A stretch of DNA of 24,617 bases, from positions 1 through 24,617 of the forward strand of contig JBCCFC010000019.1 of assembly GCA_039029935.1 (NCBI GenBank), given 5' to 3'. Below the pieces are notes generated by a model, which made no database searches, was not told the DNA's origin, and saw nothing but the letters and a program-made list of their open reading frames with translations. This DNA is from G039029935 sp039029935. Its GTDB lineage: Bacteria; Chloroflexota; Anaerolineae; Caldilineales; Caldilineaceae. The stretch's first letter is position 1, and each line of letters begins with the position of its first letter. Positions 17,341 to 24,462 of this stretch are shown here, in pieces. Position numbers and translations under genes: made by a program.

Positions 17341-20300
17341 ATGCTGATGGATAAACGAATTCTGGTATGGATTGCCCTAATCCTGCTGACAATTGGATCA
17401 CCGAATTTCTCGCCAACAATGACACAACCTGTGCAGGCGCGTTCTTTCTCTGCAAATATCACTGAAATTACACAGGATGGCATCACGGCGGCTATTATTG
17501 TACAGGATGCCAATGGCAATGTGTTGACCAGCAATGACAGCGTCAATGTTGGTGATCGCATTTCCTATGAACTGACGCTGACCAATGGGGGCGAGCAAGC
17601 AATCACAAGCATCGTTATGGTGGATGTGTTCCCTGTCGGTGCATTCACCGAGATTAGCTGTGGCGGGTGTAGCCGCGCCGAAAATGAGACGGTGACACAG
17701 GAGGTTTCGTGGGATATCGCAACCGTTGCTGGTGGTGGCAGTACAACACAGACCTTGAGCGCACGGGTGGCGGCGGGCACAGGACTGACGACGCTGTCCA
17801 ACCAACTTTTCTACAGCTATCAGATCAACAACGTTGTCTTTAACGGCCAAACGTCAGGACCAACGCTCAAGGTCAGTGCCTTGCCCAGTGCAGATAGTGA
17901 TTCGCAGATATCGAACAACGCCATCTGGTTCTCAGAAGAACATACCGAGGCACGGAGTGCGCACTGGTCTGATTTCGATAGTGATGGCGATTTGGATATA
18001 GCCTTGGGCATTGTGGATGACACTGTTGTCTACCGCAATTTGGGTACACAGTTTGTCCTCTTTTGGCGCAATGCCCGTGCCGTCACACAGGTACGCTGGG
18101 TCGATATTGATAATGATGACCAAGTGGAATTGATTGGCATGGGGGGACTTTTTCAACAGGAAAACCAAGATGGCGAAACCAGCCAGATCAGCGAGAATTA
18201 TATCTACCAATATCTGCCCAACTCGAACCTGATCAACAATCGCTTTCAACAGACCGCTGCCTTTACCACAACCGAATTGATTGCCAAGGTTGAAGTGGCT
18301 GATTTCAATCTGGATAGCTATCAAGACCTGATCGTCAGCACCGAAAATATCAACGCAACCTGTGGTGTTCGTCTCCTCCTTAATAATCAGGCGGGTAACT
18401 TTACCACTCCTGGCACCTGTCTCAGCCGCATCCCCGCAACCGCATTGAGTGCAGGCGATTTGGATAATGATGGTGATATTGATGTGGCCTTGGGGTTATG
18501 GCCCAACAAGCTGCGTTTTCTGCGCAACCGTGGCATTCAAAGTGACGGCACAGATAATACGACTGAGACCACGCCCGATGTACTGCTTGTTCCCGATGCC
18601 ACGCTCAACTCCTTGGCAACGATTAACCGCTTGACACCATTCCCACCATTTGACCTTTCCTGGGGCGATTACAACCGCGATGGTTTTTTTGATCTCGCCG
18701 CAGCCTATCCTCGCCAACGGGAAGTTCATATCTACACCAACCAAAACGGCTTAAGCTTTGCGCCCCCCGTCATCATTCATACCGATGCCATGATGACACC
18801 GCGTGCGCTTGAATGGGGCGATCTCAATGGCGATGGACGGCTGGATATATTGGTTGGTGACGGCAGACCAATGGGCTACACACAACACGATAATCTACAC
18901 ACGACCCAAATCGGTGTCACCGATGTCTTTACCCGCTTTTTTACAACGTCTGATAGCGTTCACTATCAAATTGTTGATATCTTTGGCATCGACCAAAGCA
19001 ATAATGGTCGTCTTGATCTAGGGTTAATCGACCAATTCCGCCAAAGCTCCATGCTCCCCAACTATTATTCCTATCTCTCCGATCATATGGACCCGCTGGA
19101 GCATTTCCCTGGACAATCAACAACACCCGCCAGCAGCGTGGCTTGGGGTGATGTCGATAACGATGGCGACTTGGATCTGCTCTTTGGCGCAGGTGATGTG
19201 ACTGGTGGGGCAGCGGCTGTCGGCAGCAAGCTCTATGAAAATCAGGATGGCGATTTTTTTGCAGATCGGCTGTATAGCGGCTCTGCGGGTTTTGGCCCCC
19301 ATGAGGTTGCCTTTGCTGACTGGAATCTGGATAATCGACTTGATGTTGTTGTCGGGGATACCACGCAAGGCAATATTTATTATGATGATGACATTGCGGA
19401 GTCAGATTGGAAAGCACTGATCGGTCTTGACCTCGACATTGAGAGCAGTGGACATGTTGCGTTGGTGCTCGGTGATGTGTACGGTGACGCGGATATAGAT
19501 ATGCTTATCGGTGCGGATGGTCCCCTAGAGGGGGATGCGGCCATTGCGCTCTATCCAAATTTCTTTGCCGACGCCTGTGCTGCAGATTTAACCGCTTTTC
19601 GCTTGAATTGCACAGACCCATTTGACGTATGGCGAACCAAGGATGTCGATAATCTACGTGGGCTGGCCTGGGGTGATTTTAATAACGATGAATTGTTAGA
19701 TTTTGCGGTTGGTTTTAAAGAGCGGCCTGTACGTGTCTATCAAAATCAGGGCTACAATACATTTGAAATTGCGTGGACATCTTCATTTACACCAACCACG
19801 TTGAGTCTTGCTTGGGCCGATTATGATAGCGATGGCACACAAGAACTGACGCTGGGCAACAGTGGTTCCCCTATTCAAATCTATGACGTGAGTGCAGATC
19901 AGCTTGAATGGGAGGCGAGTGCAACCTATTCAACCACGAGCGTGGCCTGGGGGGACATTGATAATGATGGTGATCTTGATCTGGCTGTTGGGAACTATGA
20001 TGCCCCTGATCAAGTCTATCTAAATACTGAGGGTGATCTGACATCCCTATGGACATCTAGCGAAGTCTTGCAGACAACCGATTTGGCATGGGGTGATGCC
20101 GATGAAGATGGCGATCTAGACCTTGCGGTCAGCCAAGATGGCGATGCCGCCAATGGTATCTATCATAATAATTATATTGTTCCATCGCATTTAACCCTAG
20201 ATTTCTTAGAAGAAATGCCATTGCGTAACCAACCGACCTATGTTTCTGTGGACCGTCCAGGCAATCTATCCAATGCTTATGATCGATCCTCTGCTGAAAT

Positions 20301-21633
20301 TCTTTCGGGGCCTCGTCACCCAACCGTCACCATACGCTATCTGCTCTTTGACCCAGACGGGATTCGCAATGACACGGAGCCAAATGCAGTGGGTGATCAT
20401 GTGATCAGAACGTTGTTTGACTATTCGTTGGACAATGGTAGCACATGGCAAACAGCGACCCCCGTAGGCGGGACCAGCAACACAATGACACAAACGTCTC
20501 GATTGGGCATAGAAGGCGTCTTCCACTGGAATGCCGTGACCGACCAAGCCATCAGTGATGAAGCCAGATTCCGTGTGACAGCAATCCATACCAACCCCAG
20601 TGGCATTGCCCACCGTATTCTGACGCGTGGTGTTAGTCCACCGTTCCGTGTTCGTGGCACAACGTGTATTTGGCCTGAATCTCCAAAGATTATCGTCCGT
20701 CAAAACCAACAATTTATCCCGGTTGCAACCCTAGCAGAGTTATTGCCTACGTTCTTTGCATTGTCAGCAACGGATCAGCGCAACTACATCATCGACCAAT
20801 TGATTACCCATGTGGGCATTGAATCTGAGAATTCGCTGCAACTGATTGGCGGTGTGCAGGACGGGTCGGGGACACTTACATTCCAATGGACGATTCAACG
20901 AATTGATCCGGTCCAATCGTGGACATTTAACTCACAGATTATCCCGATGACGTTATCAGATGGTATATATAATGTTGAACTGTCTGTATCGGGTGAAGCA
21001 TGCCCCCAGACATGGCCGCAGCCGCGTAAAAACGCGATATCAACGCTATTAATTGTTGATGACGGCATTCCAGAACGTGTATTTTTACCTACTGTTTTGA
21101 CCTCTATTGATGCAGAGGGTGACACAAGTGGTGTTTCTGATGCCGTTGACGCAAGTGGTGATGACGTACAAGTACACAGAGATAATCGCTCAACTGACGG
21201 TGTCAATCTTCATGCTGGCGTGGCAACACCTGATCACACGGCAAAACAATCGCTTGCGCTGATACAACAGGTGAAAGATGTAGCTGGCGTAACCAATGCA
21301 GATGGCACAACGCTCATTTGGGATAACGCACATCCCGTACCGAGTCCAGACACAGCAAAATCAGCCTCCGATACCTACCTAAAAGTGGAAGGATATAAGA
21401 TTTATCGAAGTCCTCAAGAGAGTACACCCGATTATGAGGCAATTGCCATACTGCCACCGGAGCAAAATACATACTTTGATAGCGATGGTCACTGTGGGTA
21501 CAGTTACTATGTGACCGTATTTGGTCGTTATTTTGCTGATGCACGTTTATCAGACCCCAACGGAGAAGGTGTTTTTACAGAATCTTTACCCAGTTTTTAC
21601 AGTTATTTTACACCTTCCTGCTATCTTAACTAA
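17341..21633 (+). CDS. Giant exported FG-GAP/VCBS repeat protein
   Basis: 1430 aa from ATG 17341 (ATG 17347 and GTG 17284 are alternatives). Starting at 17341 places the signal peptide correctly: K5-R6, hydrophobic 7-18, likely cleavage after V-Q-A at 33. Residues about 45-175 form a DUF11-like beta domain. Residues about 204-940 contain around 14 FG-GAP/VCBS units with calcium-binding D-x-D-x-D-G-D-x-D loops (e.g. D-F-D-S-D-G-D-L-D, D-I-D-N-D-G-D-L-D), enough for two seven-bladed integrin-like propellers. Ig-like segments follow, then F-L-P-T-V-L near 1248, an Asp-rich linker and a Fn3-like C-terminal domain with C1385 and C1427. Such proteins act at the cell surface in adhesion or ligand binding. 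Linkage to the CIS operon is by strand, spacing and the shared C-terminal domain; function unknown. Confidence 0.85.
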   Translation: MLMDKRILVWIALILLTIGSPNFSPTMTQPVQARSFSANITEITQDGITAAIIVQDANGNVLTSNDSVNVGDRISYELTLTNGGEQAITSIVMVDVFPVGAFTEISCGGCSRAENETVTQEVSWDIATVAGGGSTTQTLSARVAAGTGLTTLSNQLFYSYQINNVVFNGQTSGPTLKVSALPSADSDSQISNNAIWFSEEHTEARSAHWSDFDSDGDLDIALGIVDDTVVYRNLGTQFVLFWRNARAVTQVRWVDIDNDDQVELIGMGGLFQQENQDGETSQISENYIYQYLPNSNLINNRFQQTAAFTTTELIAKVEVADFNLDSYQDLIVSTENINATCGVRLLLNNQAGNFTTPGTCLSRIPATALSAGDLDNDGDIDVALGLWPNKLRFLRNRGIQSDGTDNTTETTPDVLLVPDATLNSLATINRLTPFPPFDLSWGDYNRDGFFDLAAAYPRQREVHIYTNQNGLSFAPPVIIHTDAMMTPRALEWGDLNGDGRLDILVGDGRPMGYTQHDNLHTTQIGVTDVFTRFFTTSDSVHYQIVDIFGIDQSNNGRLDLGLIDQFRQSSMLPNYYSYLSDHMDPLEHFPGQSTTPASSVAWGDVDNDGDLDLLFGAGDVTGGAAAVGSKLYENQDGDFFADRLYSGSAGFGPHEVAFADWNLDNRLDVVVGDTTQGNIYYDDDIAESDWKALIGLDLDIESSGHVALVLGDVYGDADIDMLIGADGPLEGDAAIALYPNFFADACAADLTAFRLNCTDPFDVWRTKDVDNLRGLAWGDFNNDELLDFAVGFKERPVRVYQNQGYNTFEIAWTSSFTPTTLSLAWADYDSDGTQELTLGNSGSPIQIYDVSADQLEWEASATYSTTSVAWGDIDNDGDLDLAVGNYDAPDQVYLNTEGDLTSLWTSSEVLQTTDLAWGDADEDGDLDLAVSQDGDAANGIYHNNYIVPSHLTLDFLEEMPLRNQPTYVSVDRPGNLSNAYDRSSAEILSGPRHPTVTIRYLLFDPDGIRNDTEPNAVGDHVIRTLFDYSLDNGSTWQTATPVGGTSNTMTQTSRLGIEGVFHWNAVTDQAISDEARFRVTAIHTNPSGIAHRILTRGVSPPFRVRGTTCIWPESPKIIVRQNQQFIPVATLAELLPTFFALSATDQRNYIIDQLITHVGIESENSLQLIGGVQDGSGTLTFQWTIQRIDPVQSWTFNSQIIPMTLSDGIYNVELSVSGEACPQTWPQPRKNAISTLLIVDDGIPERVFLPTVLTSIDAEGDTSGVSDAVDASGDDVQVHRDNRSTDGVNLHAGVATPDHTAKQSLALIQQVKDVAGVTNADGTTLIWDNAHPVPSPDTAKSASDTYLKVEGYKIYRSPQESTPDYEAIAILPPEQNTYFDSDGHCGYSYYVTVFGRYFADARLSDPNGEGVFTESLPSFYSYFTPSCYLN

Positions 21634-21661
21634 AAAGGCTATTTGAACTTTTGTGGGGAAA

Positions 21662-21729
21662 GACCTCCCGAAGGTGTCCAAGGAAATATCAGGGCACCCC
21701 AGCTAGTTTGTAGACACCTTCGGGAGGTC
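21662..21729. repeat. Perfect 17-bp inverted repeat, REP/terminator-like
   Basis: GACCTCCCGAAGGTGTC (21662-21678) and its exact reverse complement (21713-21729) flank a 34-nt spacer, 28 nt after the FG-GAP stop codon. There is no T-run after either arm, which argues against a plain intrinsic terminator. It may be a REP-type element, the remnant of a small mobile unit, or a strong mRNA 3'-end hairpin. Confidence 0.85.
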
Positions 21730-21748
21730 GGATTTGTTTGTGATGAAT

Positions 21749-21786
21749 CTGTACGATGAGATATACTAAACCATCTCATTGTACAG
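21749..21786. other. 14-bp hairpin in the leader region of the peptide genes
   Basis: CTGTACGATGAGAT (21749-21762) pairs with ATCTCATTGTACAG (21773-21786) with one G-U and a 10-nt loop. A shorter inverted repeat, ATCTTAC/GTAAGAT (21797-21803 and 21825-21831), follows. Together with the 17-bp repeat they fill the 285-nt, AT-rich, non-coding stretch 21634-21918. I found no gene and no convincing sigma-70 promoter in it, although a promoter for the peptide genes would be expected here. Confidence 0.6.
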
Positions 21787-21918
21787 CTTGCTATACATCT
21801 TACTGTCAAGGGATGGCTATGAATGTAAGATAATCTTATAGAGCTACTCTTGATAGTATCTATTTGCATTTTTGAACATTACGTCATCGTAATATAACTA
21901 TTGTTAAGGAGTAATAGA

Positions 21919-22059
21919 ATGACTAAAAAACGAGTGAAGAATCAGAGCAAAAAGAATGTTAAAAATATTCGTGTGCGGACATCTCTGCGAGCGGGTAGTT
22001 GTCCTTGTAGCTCAAATGATATAGCGTGTAAGGTTTCAAATGCTCATCTATGCGCATAA
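21919..22059 (+). CDS. Small Lys-rich four-cysteine peptide A (RVRTxxxAG motif)
   Basis: 46 aa, too short to stand out by length but well supported. An AAGGAG ribosome site at 21906-21911 lies 7 nt before the ATG, and the product resembles the next small gene. The peptide has a basic N-terminus (K3, K4, R5, K7, K11, K12, K15), the motif R18-V-R-T-S-L-R-A-G26, and a tail with cysteines at 28, 30, 37 and 45. There is no hydrophobic signal peptide. The layout of leader, A-G junction and Cys-rich core suggests a precursor peptide, but no modification enzyme, peptidase or ABC exporter gene is visible in the window. Alternative ideas are a metal-binding mini-protein or a toxin. The gene stops just before the paired stems at 22033-22067, which overlap its 3' end. 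Confidence 0.7.
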   Translation: MTKKRVKNQSKKNVKNIRVRTSLRAGSCPCSSNDIACKVSNAHLCA

Positions 22060-22145
22060 TTTGAAACATACTTAGTTCTAATGCCTTGTGTGATTAGGGG
22101 AAGCAACCCAGATAGGTTATCACTCAACGATACAAACCATTAGAA
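22033..22145 (+). other. Candidate structured RNA between the two peptide genes
   Basis: Nested complementary segments are visible. GTTTCAAAT (22033-22041) pairs with ATTTGAAAC (22059-22067), spanning the end of peptide gene A. TTCTAATG (22076-22083) pairs with CATTAGAA (22138-22145). Inside it TTGTGTGAT (22086-22094) pairs with ATCACTCAA (22119-22127) with one mismatch, enclosing GGG/CCC (22097-22109). I recognise no known riboswitch consensus. Together with the terminator-like hairpin that follows, it could regulate read-through into peptide gene B. Confidence 0.45.
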
Positions 22146-22157
22146 TCAGGCACATTT

Positions 22158-22209
22158 ATAGAACAGATAGCAGTTGTGTGTTGGCATAAGTGTTGTCTGT
22201 TCTATTTTT
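22158..22209 (+). terminator. Intrinsic terminator-like hairpin between peptide genes
   Basis: The left arm 22158-22172 and right arm 22191-22205 form a 15-bp stem (perfect over the outer ATAGAACAGA/TCTGTTCTAT part, with two G-U pairs inside) and an 18-nt loop, followed by a short T run to 22209. It lies upstream of peptide gene B, so it could end peptide A transcripts or act as an attenuator. Confidence 0.65.
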
Positions 22210-22259
22210 GTGCAATTTGAATTGTATTTAATAATCATCTTAAAAAAAAGGAGTTAAAA

Positions 22260-22421
22260 ATGAAAAAACAACATAAGAAGCCTTCGGCGTCAATGAAAAA
22301 ATTAAAAAAACAGTTCCGTGTCCGCACTAATATCCATGCAGGTGTACCATGCGAAGCATGTGATCTCGACACGTTGACAGCAACACAAAGAGTCGCCTGC
22401 CGCGATCTATTTTGTCCATGA
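22260..22421 (+). CDS. Small Lys-rich four-cysteine peptide B (RVRTxxxAG motif), coupled to exported propeller gene
   Basis: 53 aa. The ribosome site AAGGAG (22248-22253) lies 6 nt before the ATG. The product parallels peptide A: basic N-terminus (K2, K3, K6, K7, K13, K14, K16, K17), the motif R20-V-R-T-N-I-H-A-G28, and cysteines at 31, 34, 47 and 52. Both peptides have an A-C unit before the last cysteine (I-A-C and V-A-C), but the cysteine spacings differ. The stop codon overlaps the next gene as ATGA (22418-22421), implying translational coupling with the exported propeller protein. I do not recognise a characterised family. The V-R-T-x-x-x-A-G element reminds me of short hypothetical peptides with V-K-T-x-V-K-A-G motifs, but this is memory only. 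Confidence 0.72.
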   Translation: MKKQHKKPSASMKKLKKQFRVRTNIHAGVPCEACDLDTLTATQRVACRDLFCP

Positions 22422-23755
22422 GGTTATGCAAACGAGCTTTAATGAATCGTCAACTTAGTCCATCAATCGGCTATATTCATGCTGCTGCAAGAGTTTTCCT
22501 GATCCTCATCAGTATATGTGCTGGGTTGTTTACGGCATTTGCAATCGAAACCCCATCTGTTGTTTATGCCCAAACATTCTGCCCACGCTCACCACAACCA
22601 ATTCTAACCACATCACAAGGCATTATTGGAAGCCCAAGACTCAACACGACAGGTCGGCGTGTCACCTTTGAATCCAGCCAAGATTGGGTGGCAGGGAGCA
22701 ACGGAGATGGCAACATTGAAATTTTCTACAGCGACATCACCAACCTAGAGAGTGCAACCATCAACCCATCCGCCACCACCGTTCAACTGACCGACACCGA
22801 TGGGGACCTATTTCGTGGGATGAGCCTATCACCAGCTATCAGTGGCGATGGAGTGTACGTTCTGTTTGCGTCAGACGATGACCCAACCGATGATGAGACC
22901 GTGCTGGAGCGTGAAAATGGGCAATATGAACTCTTTATTGCCAACCTTCAAAACAGCAATGCCATCTCCATGTCGCTTGTCACCAACATGGGCTTTCCAC
23001 GGGTTGGCACAGCGATGAACCCAGTCTTCAACACGGATGGCTCACGCGCGGTTTATCTTGCCAACAATATTCTGCACTTTGATATCAACACCTTTAGCTT
23101 TCCTAACTTGGATGGTAGCACCGAAGTCTTTCTGGTGGAAGGCGATTTTGCCAACAGTGGTACGCTGGCAACCACCATGTTGAGCAATACATCGTTGACC
23201 GAGTTTGTAGGGCAACCCGACATCAGCGGCGATGGTACACATGTCGCCTATGTCTATGACCCAGACCTAGCTGACCAAGGAGAGATTGGCTCACGCATCA
23301 GAATTGTAGACACATCGACAATCCCTGCGACCATCATCAACGTCGAGGAACCAACCACAGGTCATCAAAGCCAACCCCAACTCAACCAAGATGGAAGCCG
23401 CATCGCCTACACAGTGAGCCAACCAGCAGCAGGTACATCCGAAGTGTGGTTCTATGACGAACAGGAAAGCCTCTATCGCCAAATCAGTACAGGGGGATAC
23501 AACCTGTCGCCGTCCATCAGCGATGAAGGAAGCCGTGTGGTCTATGTGCGCATGGACCCGACAAACCAGCAACACAACATCTATCTTTATAACAAGGCCA
23601 ACAATTCCAACACATTGCTCTCCAACACCACCGCCTATAATGAACAGCCAACGATCAGCGGTGATGGCACAACGATTGCCTTTGTCGGCTTTGCCAACAG
23701 CATCAGCACCTTTGACAACAGTGGGATGGGGTTGTATATGGCCTATTGCCCATAG
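22418..23755 (+). CDS. Exported TolB/PD40-like beta-propeller protein
   Basis: 445 aa from ATG 22418, which overlaps the peptide B stop. TTG 22412 and ATG 22442 are alternatives. The signal peptide has basic residues near the start, a hydrophobic core at about 26-42 and likely cleavage after V-Y-A at 51. The mature part has about seven repeats with the PD40 pattern (P-x-I-S-G-D-G-x-x-V-x-F/Y), such as L-S-P-A-I-S-G-D-G, Q-P-D-I-S-G-D-G and Q-P-T-I-S-G-D-G, consistent with one seven-bladed propeller. The mature protein contains only two cysteines, C55 and the penultimate residue, placed to close the ring by a disulfide. No membrane anchor or enzyme motif is seen. The tight coupling to peptide B suggests a partnership such as binding, protection or display of the peptide. 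This is inference. Confidence 0.82.
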   Translation: MRLCKRALMNRQLSPSIGYIHAAARVFLILISICAGLFTAFAIETPSVVYAQTFCPRSPQPILTTSQGIIGSPRLNTTGRRVTFESSQDWVAGSNGDGNIEIFYSDITNLESATINPSATTVQLTDTDGDLFRGMSLSPAISGDGVYVLFASDDDPTDDETVLERENGQYELFIANLQNSNAISMSLVTNMGFPRVGTAMNPVFNTDGSRAVYLANNILHFDINTFSFPNLDGSTEVFLVEGDFANSGTLATTMLSNTSLTEFVGQPDISGDGTHVAYVYDPDLADQGEIGSRIRIVDTSTIPATIINVEEPTTGHQSQPQLNQDGSRIAYTVSQPAAGTSEVWFYDEQESLYRQISTGGYNLSPSISDEGSRVVYVRMDPTNQQHNIYLYNKANNSNTLLSNTTAYNEQPTISGDGTTIAFVGFANSISTFDNSGMGLYMAYCP

Positions 23756-23778
23756 TTTGATGAAGTTGTCAATATAAA

Positions 23779-23820
23779 AAAAAGAGGATAGGATTCTTTT
23801 GAAAATCCCACCCTCTTTTT
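23779..23820. terminator. Bidirectional intrinsic terminator between convergent genes
   Basis: The arms 23779-23795 and 23804-23820 pair over 17 positions with two mismatches and an 8-nt loop. The A-rich start and T-rich end make it functional on both strands. It separates the plus-strand propeller gene from minus-strand nadD. Confidence 0.85.
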
Positions 23821-23853
23821 CTTTTATATCTTGACCCTGCTGAAAATCCCATA

Positions 23854-24462
23854 TTATTCATACAGCGCATTTAAATGGATATATCTTTGGACTGTACTTG
23901 GAACCTGATACTGAATGGGTTGTCCAGTTTGGATACGCATCCGCAGGTCACTACTAGATATCTCCAGTGCTGGCATATTGAGTACCACGACATGTTCGCG
24001 TATATCAGGGATAGCCTTCTCTAGGTGGCTCCAATCGACGATAATATCATGACGCTTAAAAGCCACTAGTGTACAGTTATGTACCAGCCACGCCGCCTCT
24101 CCCCATGTCAACAAATCACGCAAGTTGTCCAACCCCATGAGGAAAAAGATTTGTGTATCCTCACCCAATAAGCCCTGTAACAGACGAATGGTATCGGCTG
24201 TTTGGTGTGGACCCGGACGGTCCACATCAAGCCGGCTCAATACAAATTTGGGGTTGTCAGCAATTGCCAGTTCAACCATCGCTATGCGGTGTTTGACTGG
24301 CGCGATTTGGCGATCCTGCTTGTGCGATGGGTCCGCCGTAGGCATGACGAGGATGTGATCGAGGTCGAGTTGGTGGCACGCTTCCTCGGCAAGGATGAGA
24401 TGGCCGACGTGGATGGGGTCGAATGTGCCGCCGAAGACACCGATACGTTTTGTTTTACTCAA
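23854..24462 (-). CDS. nadD: Nicotinate-nucleotide adenylyltransferase
   Basis: About 202 aa from a TTG at 24462, the normal NadD length. The enzyme joins ATP and nicotinate mononucleotide to give deamido-NAD, the second-to-last step of NAD synthesis in the cytoplasm. The nucleotidyltransferase signature G-G-T-F-D-P-I-H-V-G-H is at residues 11-21, and I-S-S-S-D-L-R (168-174) matches the C-terminal I-S-S-T-x-I-R motif. No ATG exists upstream of the signature. The TTG choice overlaps the xisI stop (TTGAGTAA), whereas a GTG at 24531 would give 225 aa with an N-terminal extension overlapping xisI by 77 nt, which seems less likely. It is probably a housekeeping gene co-transcribed with xisI. Confidence 0.92.
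   Translation of the reverse strand: MSKTKRIGVFGGTFDPIHVGHLILAEEACHQLDLDHILVMPTADPSHKQDRQIAPVKHRIAMVELAIADNPKFVLSRLDVDRPGPHQTADTIRLLQGLLGEDTQIFFLMGLDNLRDLLTWGEAAWLVHNCTLVAFKRHDIIVDWSHLEKAIPDIREHVVVLNMPALEISSSDLRMRIQTGQPIQYQVPSTVQRYIHLNALYE

Noticed and set aside
21639..21869. 76-aa minus-strand frame across the hairpin-rich region
   Set aside because: It runs through the inverted repeats, shows no family resemblance and no convincing ribosome site.
22009..22045. tRNA-like stretch (GTAGCTCAAATGATA and a TTCAAAT loop)
   Set aside because: The acceptor, anticodon and T stems do not pair, and the stretch lies inside the well-supported peptide A gene.
22076..22145. Known riboswitch (cobalamin or c-di-GMP type) in the spacer
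   Set aside because: The conserved sequence boxes of those classes are absent; only generic pairing is visible.
21919..22421. Assignment of the small peptides to a known RiPP class (lanthipeptide, lasso, sactipeptide)
   Set aside because: No LanM/LanB, radical SAM, ATP-grasp, protease or ABC exporter gene is visible in the window and no class-specific leader motif is recognised.
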